64,000 nucleotides of DNA from Candidatus Obscuribacter sp. (GCA_016718315.1 JADKDV010000010.1:1-64000), one strand, 5' to 3'; shown: positions 44,220 to 53,709, numbered from the stretch's first letter. Numbers and translations: made by a program. The notes: a model not told the origin generated them from the sequence alone.

Positions 44220-46508
44220 TTAACGACCAACCATCCGAGCTAAAAGTTCGGCATATTTTTTTTGCACATTAACCAGTCTGGGGTCAGTGGCATCCAGGCT
44301 CTTTTGTTGCACAGCTATCGCTTCTTTATAGCAATCGAGAGCTTGCTTACCACGGCCAGTGTAGGCATACAGAGTACCGAGACATTGCAAACTATCGGCA
44401 ATGAGAGGACTGGAATCCTTAAGTTTGTTGCGCCTGGCCGATAGAGCCATCTGGTACATTTCCTCAGCCTTTTGCAAATTGCCACTAGCCTGATAAGCCT
44501 GACCAAGATTGTTTTGCGCTGTGGCAGCTTCGATACTATCTGCACCTTTTTTAGCTGTGATCATAGCCAGAGCTTCGGTCAGTTGACTGAGCGCTTCTTT
44601 AGTCTTGCCTCTGGCCATGTTAAGCTCAGCTTGACCGCTTATAACGTCAGCTATGAGCAGGTCACCTTTACTGAGCTTTTCGCTGCGTATTTTATAAGCA
44701 TCATCAAGCACCTTTTGAGCACCATCAAACTCTTTGATACGCGCTCTGGCTCTACCTAGAGGTACTTCTATCTCGGCTAGAGTAAGTGAGCCCGGGCTTG
44801 ACGTTTGCACCATTGACAGTGCTCTTTCCAGTACTGATTCGGCATCGTCATAATCGCCCTGAGCATAAAAAATCAAACCAAGCAGATATCTGGTGCGCAA
44901 ACTTTTGGGCAGTTGATGATCTTCTTCTACTTTTTGAGCCTGACGCACAAATTTTTTGGCGGCCACAAAATTACCGAGATCATAGGCTTCGGTGGCTTGC
45001 TTTTGCAATTGGGCAATTTCGGCTGAGTATTTGCCATTGCCACCATAATAAAAGATGGCAAATACACCAATAAGTAAGAGCATTACCACTGGCACAAGTA
45101 TTACCAGTTTGCGCTTTTCTGCCATTATAAGCCTGCCGCTACCGGTAGTGGCTTGACCCGGGCTGCTTTTGGCTTTTTGCACAGTATCAGCACTGACAAA
45201 TGTTTTATTGCTAGCAGCTGTACTCAGCTCATCTTGCCTGTCTTGCTCAATATGTGCCAGATTTTCTTCGGACTTTTTAACAGTCAAAATCGAGTCCAAT
45301 AGCTCAGCATCACTTTTAACTGTCTTTTTGACTTCTTCAATTTCGGGAGCTAGAGACTGTCCATCCAAAAGCACATGAGCTTCTTCTGATACTGTATCGA
45401 CTAGCTGCAGATTGACTGGCTCGGAGTCCGGCTCCACAGCCTTGAGATTAATAGCGCTGGCACTGGCTGTGCGCACAGCGGCTTCGCTTATGGCATTGAG
45501 ATTGACGCGGCTAAAAGTACCGGTACGACCATCTGGCTCCAGCACATCTAGAGCAGCGCGCATCTCCTGGAAGGTCTGATATCTGTCCTCAGGCGCTTTA
45601 GCCATGGCCTTAAAAACAATCGACTCAAGCTCCGCCGGCAAATCCAGCTCCGGACAGACTGTGGCAAAACTAGCGGGAGTCTCATTAACATGCTTGTAGA
45701 GACACTCTATAAGATCACTGCCACGAATGGGCAAATCACCTGTTAATGTCTGGTACATCACACAGCCAACAGCATAAATATCGGCACGTCCGTCCACATG
45801 CAAGGCGCGGCACTGCTCGGGACTCATATAATGCGGTGTGCCAAAAACTTCCCCTGTGCGCGTCAAATTGCCCATGGCGCTATCTGATGGGTTGAGCTGT
45901 TTAGCTATACCAAAATCGAGGATTTTGACAAAGTTCTGATCTTCGTCAAGGGTAACAAGCATGATATTGCTCGGCTTGAGGTCACGGTGCACCACTCCTT
46001 TGTCATGAGCGTGGGCCAAGCCTTGACAGACCTGCTTAAAAATATGAATAGCTTCAGAAGTGCCAAGTCTTTTGGCCTCAGCCAAAAGCTCCGAAAGTTC
46101 ACGACCTTGCAGATAGTCCATAACCAGATACGGGTTGCCGTCATCGGTCACACCAAAGTCATAAACAGAAAGAATATTGGGATGGTTCAGGGCACTTGCC
46201 AACTCTGCTTCTTTTTGGAATCGTCTCAGCGCTGCCTTACCTGAAATTAGCTGCGGGTGCATCATTTTGACTGCCACCTGGCGTTTCATCAGCTGGTGCT
46301 TAGCCAGATAGACACGCCCCATGGCGCCATCGCCAATCACGCTTAAAATTTGATAGCGGCCGCCCAGCACCGTGCCAATCAGCGAGCCGTCAGCAACCGG
46401 CGTCAGGGCAGTGCCGTCATGGGGACAGACAGACTCGCCGCCCGCAAATTCGGCATTGCAGGTTAAACAAACTCTTTTGACTGAGCCTTCTGCTCCGTCT
46501 GCCGCCAA
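44220..46508 (-). CDS. Serine/threonine protein kinase with zinc ribbon and TPRs
   Basis: 762 residues. N-terminal zinc ribbon (Cys14, Cys17, Cys28, His30), a Hanks-type kinase domain at about 45-310 with Gly-rich loop GDGAMGRVYLA, catalytic HRDLKPSN and DFGIAK, a long acidic juxtamembrane region, one TM helix at about 475-495 (KLVILVPVVMLLLIGVFAIF) and at least five TPRs (about 500-755). Likely senses or scaffolds proteins outside through TPRs and phosphorylates in the cytosol. The TTG at 46508 has AAGGGG upstream; no in-frame ATG lies before the zinc ribbon. A palindrome with a TATAAT stands just upstream. Confidence 0.92.
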   Translation of the reverse strand: MAADGAEGSVKRVCLTCNAEFAGGESVCPHDGTALTPVADGSLIGTVLGGRYQILSVIGDGAMGRVYLAKHQLMKRQVAVKMMHPQLISGKAALRRFQKEAELASALNHPNILSVYDFGVTDDGNPYLVMDYLQGRELSELLAEAKRLGTSEAIHIFKQVCQGLAHAHDKGVVHRDLKPSNIMLVTLDEDQNFVKILDFGIAKQLNPSDSAMGNLTRTGEVFGTPHYMSPEQCRALHVDGRADIYAVGCVMYQTLTGDLPIRGSDLIECLYKHVNETPASFATVCPELDLPAELESIVFKAMAKAPEDRYQTFQEMRAALDVLEPDGRTGTFSRVNLNAISEAAVRTASASAINLKAVEPDSEPVNLQLVDTVSEEAHVLLDGQSLAPEIEEVKKTVKSDAELLDSILTVKKSEENLAHIEQDRQDELSTAASNKTFVSADTVQKAKSSPGQATTGSGRLIMAEKRKLVILVPVVMLLLIGVFAIFYYGGNGKYSAEIAQLQKQATEAYDLGNFVAAKKFVRQAQKVEEDHQLPKSLRTRYLLGLIFYAQGDYDDAESVLERALSMVQTSSPGSLTLAEIEVPLGRARARIKEFDGAQKVLDDAYKIRSEKLSKGDLLIADVISGQAELNMARGKTKEALSQLTEALAMITAKKGADSIEAATAQNNLGQAYQASGNLQKAEEMYQMALSARRNKLKDSSPLIADSLQCLGTLYAYTGRGKQALDCYKEAIAVQQKSLDATDPRLVNVQKKYAELLARMVGR

Positions 46509-46522
46509 AATGGACCCCTTTA

Positions 46523-46549
46523 ATCATCAGTATGATGATCACGATTATA
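46523..46549 (-). promoter_or_regulatory. Candidate promoter and palindrome upstream of the protein kinase
   Basis: TATAAT on the minus strand (46549-46544) with no clear -35; start of transcription would fall near 46537. This lies inside a perfect palindrome ATCATCA-GTA-TGATGAT (46523-46539). A protein bound there could obstruct initiation. Confidence 0.4.
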
Positions 46550-46622
46550 TCGTTCACAAGCCAGCAAATAAGCTATGACCATACAACTCATGGCTAATTA
46601 TGACTTTTGTTGTTGTCAATTT

Positions 46623-46646
46623 TGCCAAGTGGAAAGCTCGTTGGCA
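46623..46646. promoter_or_regulatory. TGCCAA/TTGGCA inverted repeat upstream of the deaminase
   Basis: TGCCAA (46623-46628) and TTGGCA (46641-46646) form a perfect 6-bp dyad with 12 bp between; a third TTGGCAAA is at 46670. TTGGCA also serves as a possible -35 with CATTAT 17 bp on. Site of a regulator is a guess. Confidence 0.35.
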
Positions 46647-46756
46647 GAATTTATGTAAAAGGGCATTATTTGGCAAAACTGAGCATCAGGTAAGCGCGCA
46701 TTGACATCCACATTTGGCGTATGCTTCCCCAATCGCATATCTCTTATGGAGCAACA

Positions 46757-47626
46757 ATGTCAAGCATCTATAGATCAATGATCATAGCTTTGATTGCATG
46801 TGTTTTCGGACTATCCGTCTCACAGGCTTTTGCAGCAGAAAAGAAAATGTTTGGTGGTGGTGAGTACGATCCCGCCCTTGAACAAATGACCGCCTATCCC
46901 TGTGACGAACCCTATCCGGACAAGAACGAACCGCTTGTAATCAAAGATATGTTTTCGTATCTACAACCATGGAATGGCTATTGCAATCCAGCCAGCATGC
47001 CGCCAGAAGATGCCAAAAGATTGCCCTGCCAGACATCCAACATCAAACCAACAATGAAGTACCACGGTGTCCAAATAGTTGGCAACAAGTGGATGCACAG
47101 AGCATGCGAAGAAGCCCTCAAATCAGTACAAATGGGCGGCGGACCTTTTGCCACAGTAATTGTGCAAATTGACGACGACACCAACAAAGTAATTCGTTAC
47201 TGGGTCTCTCACAACCACGTAACCCTATGGAAAGATCCTACCGCTCACGGTGAGACTACCTGCATCAGACAAGCATGCAGAGAACTCAATGTATTTAACC
47301 TGGGCAAAATCGAAAAAGACAATCCAAACCTCAAATTGCCCCAGACTTGCAAAACATCGCACTGCGATCTTTACACAAGTGCTGAGCCATGCCCCATGTG
47401 CTACTCCGCTACCCGCTGGGCCAATATCAAAAACATCTATTTTGCTGCCACCGTATATGATGCAGCGACTCAAGGTGTGCGCTTTAACGATGAGCCTCAG
47501 TACGCTGAGCTTTCACTCAACTACGAAGACAGAGTCAAACTCGGTGTCAACTGCTTCCAGTGCACAACAGACAACTCACTGGATGCTTTTAACCACTACA
47601 AACGCGCTAGCACAATCAAGTACTAA
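46757..47626 (+). CDS. Secreted guanine-deaminase-like nucleoside deaminase
   Basis: 289 residues from ATG 46757 (GGAG upstream; an earlier ATG at 46721 adds 12 residues). Signal peptide ending QAFA near residue 26. Then a Cys-containing N-terminal segment and a zinc-deaminase core: GGGPFATVIV, DPTAHGETTCIRQACREL, TSAEPCPMCYSATRWANIKNIYFAATVYDA. This follows the CDA/guanine-deaminase fold with the PCxxC zinc site; the usual HAE reads HGE. Extra cysteines could form disulfides, which fits an exported enzyme. Substrate is inferred from GuaD-type motifs. Followed by a good terminator. Confidence 0.82.
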   Translation: MSSIYRSMIIALIACVFGLSVSQAFAAEKKMFGGGEYDPALEQMTAYPCDEPYPDKNEPLVIKDMFSYLQPWNGYCNPASMPPEDAKRLPCQTSNIKPTMKYHGVQIVGNKWMHRACEEALKSVQMGGGPFATVIVQIDDDTNKVIRYWVSHNHVTLWKDPTAHGETTCIRQACRELNVFNLGKIEKDNPNLKLPQTCKTSHCDLYTSAEPCPMCYSATRWANIKNIYFAATVYDAATQGVRFNDEPQYAELSLNYEDRVKLGVNCFQCTTDNSLDAFNHYKRASTIKY

Positions 47627-47650
47627 TCGGTACCTGATATGAGCAAAAAA

Positions 47651-47678
47651 GGGAGGCACCCGGTGCTTCTCTTTTTTT
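47651..47678 (+). terminator. Rho-independent terminator after the deaminase gene
   Basis: GAGGCACC / GGTGCTTC stem (one G-T wobble) followed by TCTTTTTTT, 25 bases after the deaminase stop. No other gene on this strand follows for 130 bp. Confidence 0.8.
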
Positions 47679-47811
47679 GTCTTTATTATTGAGGTGTGAA
47701 TATTGGAAGACGTGGCATAGTACTAAAACTTGGACTAATAATAAAAATTGGACTAGTAATAAGGCCCCGTAAATTAATAGATTGGTTATAACTTAGATTT
47801 CTGGAGGTGCT

Positions 47812-49233
47812 GTGGATACAGCCAGCGACGAAAAAAACAAAAGCACTCCTATGGCGTCTTTGCACGACAATACAGTCTCGCCCAGGGACGACAGAAGAGA
47901 CCGTGGGCGCATTTTGCACGAAGCCTTCCCCCACGCACTCCATGCTAAATGGGTCAAACCAGCCAACCGACCAAGTCCCGTAGACGTAATCGAACAAAGC
48001 CACGTGGGACGGCTGCCTGAGCTAGCCCCCTTGCGCTACGGACGCATGCTAGTCTCGCCTTTTACCTTTTATCGTGGCACAGCTGGCATCATGGCATTTG
48101 ACCTCAACTCCATGGGCTCCACCAATGTCAGAGTACAGGCTTGCGGCGATAGCCATATGCTCAACTTTGGCGCCTTTGCCACGCCAGAGCGCAATATTAT
48201 TTTTGACCTCAATGATTTTGATGAGACCCTGCCAGCCCCCTGGGAATGGGACGTCAAACGGCTGGCGGTGAGCTTTGTCCTGGCCTGCCGCGACAATGGT
48301 CTCAAAGAAAAATACGCCAGAAGCTCAGCTGAGGCTGTAGCTAAAGCCTACCGCAAAAAAATGACCGAATATTCGCGCAAGAGTATCCTCGATATATGGT
48401 ATGACCGCATCGACTGGGAGCGTGTCATAGACAGGACCTCAGATCCCGAGCTGCAGCGCAAAATTAAAGCCCGCACCGAAAAAGCCTTAAAACGCACGAT
48501 TCAGACACACTATTTTCCTAAGATGACCGAGGTGCAGGAAGGCAAGTTTATCTTTAAAGATAATCCGCCCTCCCTCTATCACCTTAAGGGTGCCGAGCAA
48601 GACAAATTTAGAGAAAATGCCCTGGAGGCATTTAGACTCTATAGAGGTACTCTGCAAGACGACAAACAACGTTTGTTTGACCGTTACAAACTCTCTGACG
48701 TGGCTATAAAAGTAGTAGGCGTTGGCTCAGTCGGCACCTATTGTGCTGTAGCGCTGATGCTGGCTCCTGATACAGAGCCCCTGATTTTGCAGTTAAAAGA
48801 AGCAAAAGCCTCGGTACTTGAGCCTTTTGCTGGACAGAGCGAATTTGTAAACCACGGACAAAGAGTTGTAGCCGGACAACGAATTATTCAATCGGCCTCG
48901 GATATATTCCTGGGCTGGACTGAGTTTAGTGACGGCCGCCATTTTTATATAAGACAGTTGCGTGACGCCAAAGTCAAACTCGAGCCCGCACTCTGGGACG
49001 GCGACCATATGCAAGAAATCGCCGAAATCATGGGTATCGTGCTGGCTCGAGCCCACGCCCGCTCTGGAGACGCGGCGGTGGTCAGCGGCTATCTTGGTGA
49101 AGAGTCCACATTTGATGAAGCAATTGGCTCTTTTGCTCTGGCTTATGCCGACCAGGCCGAAGCCGATTATGAAGAATTTGCACAGGCAATTCGCTCAGGC
49201 AGGTTACAAGCGGCTACAGATCTCGGACTTTAG
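47812..49233 (+). CDS. DUF2252-family protein
   Basis: 473 residues from GTG at 47812; GGAGG lies four bases before it. Motifs FTFYRGTAGIMAFDL, CGDSHMLNFGAFATPERNIIFDLNDFDET and a late REP- GQRVVAGQRIIQ region match DUF2252, a kinase-like (aminoglycoside phosphotransferase-type) fold of unknown substrate. No signal peptide. Stands alone with a spacer of about 130 bp upstream, containing a short near-repeat TTGGACTA-TAATAA at about 47730-47760. MFS transporter follows after 29 bp. Confidence 0.85.
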   Translation: MDTASDEKNKSTPMASLHDNTVSPRDDRRDRGRILHEAFPHALHAKWVKPANRPSPVDVIEQSHVGRLPELAPLRYGRMLVSPFTFYRGTAGIMAFDLNSMGSTNVRVQACGDSHMLNFGAFATPERNIIFDLNDFDETLPAPWEWDVKRLAVSFVLACRDNGLKEKYARSSAEAVAKAYRKKMTEYSRKSILDIWYDRIDWERVIDRTSDPELQRKIKARTEKALKRTIQTHYFPKMTEVQEGKFIFKDNPPSLYHLKGAEQDKFRENALEAFRLYRGTLQDDKQRLFDRYKLSDVAIKVVGVGSVGTYCAVALMLAPDTEPLILQLKEAKASVLEPFAGQSEFVNHGQRVVAGQRIIQSASDIFLGWTEFSDGRHFYIRQLRDAKVKLEPALWDGDHMQEIAEIMGIVLARAHARSGDAAVVSGYLGEESTFDEAIGSFALAYADQAEADYEEFAQAIRSGRLQAATDLGL

Positions 49234-49262
49234 AGTGTGCTATTGCTATCATAGCTAGCACT

Positions 49263-50501
49263 ATGGAAACCCTAATTGAAAAGCCGAGAGTCGTGACTGT
49301 CGACAGTCCGGACAGAGAAAATATCCAGACCGGCATCGCCAAAGCGGCTGGTGCCCTAACTTTTATTGCTGGACTAAATGGTGGCTGGCTGGGACCTTTA
49401 ATCCAGCCTATCGCCAAGAGTCAAAACCTGCCTTTAGACCAGGTGGGTCTAATCGTCAGCCTGCTTTGTGGTGGCTGTTTTGTCTCACAAGCACTGGGTC
49501 CCAAAATACTGGCACTGCTTGGTGGCAAAAGAGCGCTTATTACTGGTGCTAGCTTGCTTGCTACCGGCATGCTCGGGCTGGCTTTTGCCAAAGGTCTTAT
49601 CCCTCTGTTATTTATGGCGTTTTTAGCCGGTCTTGGCACTGGTATCAACAGCATTGCCGGACACGTCTGTCTGCTGGCATTTTTTAGAGAAAAAGGAGCA
49701 TCGGCTCTTTCTAAGCTAAATATTTCTTACGGTGTCGGCGCTCTCATTGCACCACAGATAGTGATGGCGCTAGCTGCCCTGACCTATCAATCCATCTTTA
49801 TCATATCGGCGGCTCTGAGCCTGGCTGTGGCTGGTTTTCTTACAACTCTGCCCAAAATGGACAGAGAGATGCACATCAACAAAATAGAAGGTGCCACCAC
49901 ACCGGTCAAAGAAAGCTTTCTGTCATTTTTTACTCTGCCCATGGCACTGATGGCGGCCGTTACCTTCCTCTATGTTGGTACTGAGAGCTCAGCAGGCACC
50001 TGGCTCTTTACTTATATGCATGACGCCCGCAGTGCCTCAGATAAGCTGGCATCACTGGCGGTGACATCACTATTTATGGGATTGACTCTGGGACGACTTA
50101 TCGCCATCAAAGCAACAGTCAAATTTAAACCGTCAAAAGTAACTCTAGTAGCCATGTCGCTTGTGGTATTAGCTTTTGTCGGTCTGGATTTGCTCAGCGC
50201 CACCGAGCATCTCGCATTACTTTTAGCTCTCGCTATTGGTGTTGGACTCGGTCCAATCTATCCCAGTATGGTGGCGCAGACAGCTCACCTGGTTAAGGAC
50301 AGACCGGAGCGAGCGGCCTCAGTTACAGCCCTGGCTATATCCAGTGGCGCCGTTGGAGGCATCCTCATGCCTGGCATCACTGGACAGGTCCTGGCTCGTA
50401 TCGGCGTGGAGCAATCCATGGTCTTTATCACTGCATTATCACTAATTATGCTTGTGACATTCAGCCTGGCACTTTTATCAATAAAATCACAAGCCAAATA
50501 A
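49263..50501 (+). CDS. MFS transporter
   Basis: 412 residues, 12 predicted helices. Begins with a polar tail (METLIEKPRVVTVDSPDREN) then hydrophobic segments such as AGALTFIAGLNGGWLGPLI and TSLFMGLTLGRLIAIKATVKFK; the pattern resembles the FucP/fucose-hexose group of MFS. Followed by an SMP-30 lactonase after 16 bp, so the pair could take up and process a sugar or its lactone. Substrate unknown. Confidence 0.87.
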   Translation: METLIEKPRVVTVDSPDRENIQTGIAKAAGALTFIAGLNGGWLGPLIQPIAKSQNLPLDQVGLIVSLLCGGCFVSQALGPKILALLGGKRALITGASLLATGMLGLAFAKGLIPLLFMAFLAGLGTGINSIAGHVCLLAFFREKGASALSKLNISYGVGALIAPQIVMALAALTYQSIFIISAALSLAVAGFLTTLPKMDREMHINKIEGATTPVKESFLSFFTLPMALMAAVTFLYVGTESSAGTWLFTYMHDARSASDKLASLAVTSLFMGLTLGRLIAIKATVKFKPSKVTLVAMSLVVLAFVGLDLLSATEHLALLLALAIGVGLGPIYPSMVAQTAHLVKDRPERAASVTALAISSGAVGGILMPGITGQVLARIGVEQSMVFITALSLIMLVTFSLALLSIKSQAK

Positions 50502-50517
50502 TGGCAATAGAGGCAAA

Positions 50518-51423
50518 TTGAAGACATATACAGCCGCCCCAGTGGCCGGTGCTAAAAACTTCCGCACCACTCTTGGTGAGGGAGCGCTCTGGGAAAGCGA
50601 GTCAGAGCTATTGTATTTTGTCGACATAGACGGTCAGGCGGTGCACTCTTACGACCCCGAGTCGGGCAAACACCACTACAAAAAAACCGGCAACAAAGTA
50701 AGCACTGTGGTCAAAAGAGCCGGTCACAAACAAATCCTCATAGCAGTAGGACACGATCTGGAATTAATCGCTCAGGATTTGCAGTGGGAAGCACAAAGAG
50801 ATTTTGCCCTTTTAGCCAAAGTACCACTGGACAAATCGATGCGCTTTAACGATGGCAAATGCGATGCTAAAGGTCGCTTCTGGTGCGGCACGATGGCGCT
50901 GGCCGAAACAGAAGGGGCGGGCGAACTGTATAAGATGGAAACCGACCATACAGTAAGCAAACAGCTATCAGATGTCACCATATCCAATGGCATCTGCTGG
51001 AGCTTTGACAATAAGACCATGTATTACATAGACACACCAAAAGGCACTGTCGATGCCTTTGACTATGACCTCGATTTGGGCACTATCTCTAACCGCCGTG
51101 TTGTGGTTAATAACCAATGGGGCGGACAATTTGATGGCATGACTATAGACAGTCAGGGCAATCTCTACATCGCCCTCTGGGGCGGCAGCAAAGTCATTGC
51201 TATCAATCCCAATAATGATAAAGACAAACAGTTAATTGCCACAATAGAATTACCGGAAGTCTTGAACGTTACTAGTTGTGCTTTTGGCGGTAATGATTTG
51301 AAGACTCTATTTATCACCACGGCAACCAATCAGACAGATTTAAAGGACTATCCAAACGCCGGACTCTTGCATCAAGTGTCGCTCAACATACCGGGTTTGG
51401 CAGCTCATCAATACCGCGGCTAA
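50518..51423 (+). CDS. SMP-30/gluconolactonase-type lactonase
   Basis: 301 residues from TTG at 50518 with AGAGG four bases upstream. Six-bladed propeller; LGEGALWESESELLYFVDIDG begins it, with RFNDGKCDAKGRFWCGTM and TISNGICWSFDNKTMYYIDTP carrying metal-ligand Glu, Asn and Asp. Hydrolyses sugar lactones to aldonic acids. Follows an MFS transporter; a gluconokinase elsewhere in the window may use the product (inference). Confidence 0.92.
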   Translation: MKTYTAAPVAGAKNFRTTLGEGALWESESELLYFVDIDGQAVHSYDPESGKHHYKKTGNKVSTVVKRAGHKQILIAVGHDLELIAQDLQWEAQRDFALLAKVPLDKSMRFNDGKCDAKGRFWCGTMALAETEGAGELYKMETDHTVSKQLSDVTISNGICWSFDNKTMYYIDTPKGTVDAFDYDLDLGTISNRRVVVNNQWGGQFDGMTIDSQGNLYIALWGGSKVIAINPNNDKDKQLIATIELPEVLNVTSCAFGGNDLKTLFITTATNQTDLKDYPNAGLLHQVSLNIPGLAAHQYRG

Positions 51424-51519
51424 ATCATAATCCCTAAAAATTATTCTAATCATGGCGTTAGCTTGCTCTTGCCTATTAAACTTATCTGCACTACTGGATG
51501 GATAACTACGGCAGGCAAG

Positions 51520-52008
51520 ATGAACAAAAAAGTAAGTAAGCTAAAGACAAAAGCACTCACAACCAGCGCTCTGACATTACTGAGCTTATCCAGTAGCAGT
51601 GCTGCTTTTGCCCAGGATGCCGGCAATCCGGTCTACAACCTCAATGGTCCAATACCCACTGCCAATGCCCGTATGATTGTCACCACCACAATGAATGTAG
51701 ACGGCTATCGCATAGTCGATTACAAAGGTGTCGTCAGAGGCATGATCGTGCGCCAGCCGACAATCATGCAGGGTTTTAAAGCCAGCTTTAAAAGCATCGT
51801 CGGCGGTACCATGGGTAGCTATAGCGAGATGTGTGAACAAGCTCGCAATCAGGCATACGAATCAATGGTGGCCAAAGCAGGCGCACTGGGAGCCAATGCC
51901 ATCGTCGGTATGCGTTATGACAGCACTGCTTTTAACGCCTCTGCCACCGACATGGGTTGCGAGATTGTGGCTTACGGCACAGCCGTGACCATCGAGCCTA
52001 TTAAGTAA
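51520..52008 (+). CDS. Secreted YbjQ/UPF0145-like protein
   Basis: 162 residues from ATG 51520 (AGGCAAG upstream; start at 51463 would add a signal-less head). Signal peptide MNKKVSKLKTKALTTSALTLLSLSSSSAAFA. The rest matches the YbjQ family (MIVTTTMNVDGYRIVDYKGVVRGMIV; SYSEMCEQARNQAYESMVAKAGALGANAIVGMRYDSTAF), normally cytosolic, here exported. YbjQ forms pentamers, possibly binding metal; function not settled. Promoter not seen. Confidence 0.85.
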   Translation: MNKKVSKLKTKALTTSALTLLSLSSSSAAFAQDAGNPVYNLNGPIPTANARMIVTTTMNVDGYRIVDYKGVVRGMIVRQPTIMQGFKASFKSIVGGTMGSYSEMCEQARNQAYESMVAKAGALGANAIVGMRYDSTAFNASATDMGCEIVAYGTAVTIEPIK

Positions 52009-52055
52009 TAGTCTCAGTTTTAGCCTGGCGCGTCATCTAAGCCTCCTGTTAGCGG

Positions 52056-52061
52056 TATAAT
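52056..52061 (+). promoter_or_regulatory. TATAAT box upstream of the YbiT-like gene
   Basis: Perfect -10 hexamer TATAAT, 28 bp before ATG 52090, without a convincing -35. A GGAGG (52073-52077) lies 12 bases from the ATG. Weak evidence for a promoter of this operon. Confidence 0.35.
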
Positions 52062-52089
52062 CTCCGCCTGCTGGAGGTATCAACAAAGC

Positions 52090-53691
52090 ATGATTACAGT
52101 AACTGAAGTTTCTAAAGGATTCGGGTCCAGGACACTCTTCGACAACGTCTCGGTCAAATTTACTCCTGGCAACCGATATGGTTTGACAGGTCCTAATGGC
52201 TCCGGCAAGTCCACATTTATGAAAATCCTTACTGGCGAAAGTGAAGCCAGTAATGCTGGCATTATCTCCAGACCCAACAAAGTCGGCGTGCTTAAGCAAA
52301 ACCAATTTGCCTATGACAACGAGCGCATTATCGATACAGTAATCATGGGCAATGAAGCCCTCTGGCAAGCTTTTCAAGAGCGCGACGCCATCTGCGCCAA
52401 AGAAAACCTCACCGAAGACGAAATGAACAGACTCGGTGAGTTAGAAGTAATCATCGCTGACGAAAACGGTTATGCAGCCGAAATTGAGGCAGCAGAAATT
52501 TTGCGTGGTATCGGCATCGGCGATGACGAACACGAAAACCTGATGAAAACTCTACCTACTGACTATAAGTTTAGAGTTCTACTGGCTCAAGCACTTTATG
52601 GCGAGCCCCAGGCGCTCCTTCTGGACGAACCTACAAACCACCTTGACCTTGAGTCAATTTTTTGGCTGGAAGAGTTTCTCTCCAACTATGACGGTACTTT
52701 GATTGTCATCTCTCACGACCGCCACTTCTTAAACTCTGTCTGCACCCATATTGCCGACATCGACTACGACACAATCATCATCTACAACGGTGGCTATGAT
52801 GATATGGTCTCGCAAAAAATCCAAGCCAGACAAACAATTGAATCAGCCAACAAAGACAAAGCTAAAAAAATAGCCCAGTTGCAAGAGTTTGTCGCCAAGT
52901 TTGCCGCCGGTCAGCGCTCATCCCAGGTGCAATCACGCCGTAAAGAAATGGATAGACTGGCGCCTCAAGAGCTAAAACGCTCCAATATCCAGCGCCCCTT
53001 TATCCGCTTTGAGCAAGAAAAACCATCAGGCAGAGAAGTGCTCATCACCCGTGGATTGACCAAAGGTTTTGACGGAAACACACTCTTTAGCAATGTCGAC
53101 ATGGAAATCATGCGCGGTGACAGAGTAGCCATAATCGGCGCCAACGGTGTTGGTAAAACCACACTCTTGCGCTGCTTAATCAACGAAATCGAACCAGATG
53201 AAGGCTCCATCAAATGGACTGACAATGCCACCTGGAGTTATTATCCGCAGGATTATCACGACGAAATCAAACCTGGCTCTACAGCACTTGATTGGCTGAT
53301 GCAGTTTATGGTCGACGAAGGCCAGCAATATGTACGCAGTGTGCTAGGTCGCATGCTCTTTAGTGGAGACGACAGTTTAAAAGCCACCGAAGCACTCTCT
53401 GGAGGCGAAGCCGCCAGATTGCTTATGGCGCGCATGATGATGCTTAAAAACCCGGTACTGGTCTTTGACGAGCCCACAAACCACCTGGATCTTGAAGCAG
53501 TTTCGGCCCTGGGCGAGGGACTGGCACAATTTCCGGGTACTGTCTTTGTAGTGACCCATGATAGAGATCTTGTATCTACAGTAGCGACTCGCATCCTCTC
53601 CTTCACACCCAATGGTCTGATAAATTTTGCTGGTACTTATGATGAGTATCTCCAGGACTATCCGATGAAAGAGCTTGCTCGCCGCCGCTAA
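52090..53691 (+). CDS. ybiT: ABC-F ATPase, YbiT-like
   Basis: 533 residues, two cassettes: GPNGSGKST and GANGVGKTT, second signature ALSGGEAARL, DEPTNHLDLE in both. The first signature is degenerate (KFRVLLAQALYG), as in YbiT, which distinguishes it from the two ABC-F genes at 28551 and 30400. Linker helices around residues 240-290. Probably a translation factor of the ribosomal E-site. Leads an operon with three genes (gaps of 18 and 13 bp, then overlap). Confidence 0.88.
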   Translation: MITVTEVSKGFGSRTLFDNVSVKFTPGNRYGLTGPNGSGKSTFMKILTGESEASNAGIISRPNKVGVLKQNQFAYDNERIIDTVIMGNEALWQAFQERDAICAKENLTEDEMNRLGELEVIIADENGYAAEIEAAEILRGIGIGDDEHENLMKTLPTDYKFRVLLAQALYGEPQALLLDEPTNHLDLESIFWLEEFLSNYDGTLIVISHDRHFLNSVCTHIADIDYDTIIIYNGGYDDMVSQKIQARQTIESANKDKAKKIAQLQEFVAKFAAGQRSSQVQSRRKEMDRLAPQELKRSNIQRPFIRFEQEKPSGREVLITRGLTKGFDGNTLFSNVDMEIMRGDRVAIIGANGVGKTTLLRCLINEIEPDEGSIKWTDNATWSYYPQDYHDEIKPGSTALDWLMQFMVDEGQQYVRSVLGRMLFSGDDSLKATEALSGGEAARLLMARMMMLKNPVLVFDEPTNHLDLEAVSALGEGLAQFPGTVFVVTHDRDLVSTVATRILSFTPNGLINFAGTYDEYLQDYPMKELARRR

Positions 53692-53709
53692 CAGGCAAAG
53701 ATAATCAAT

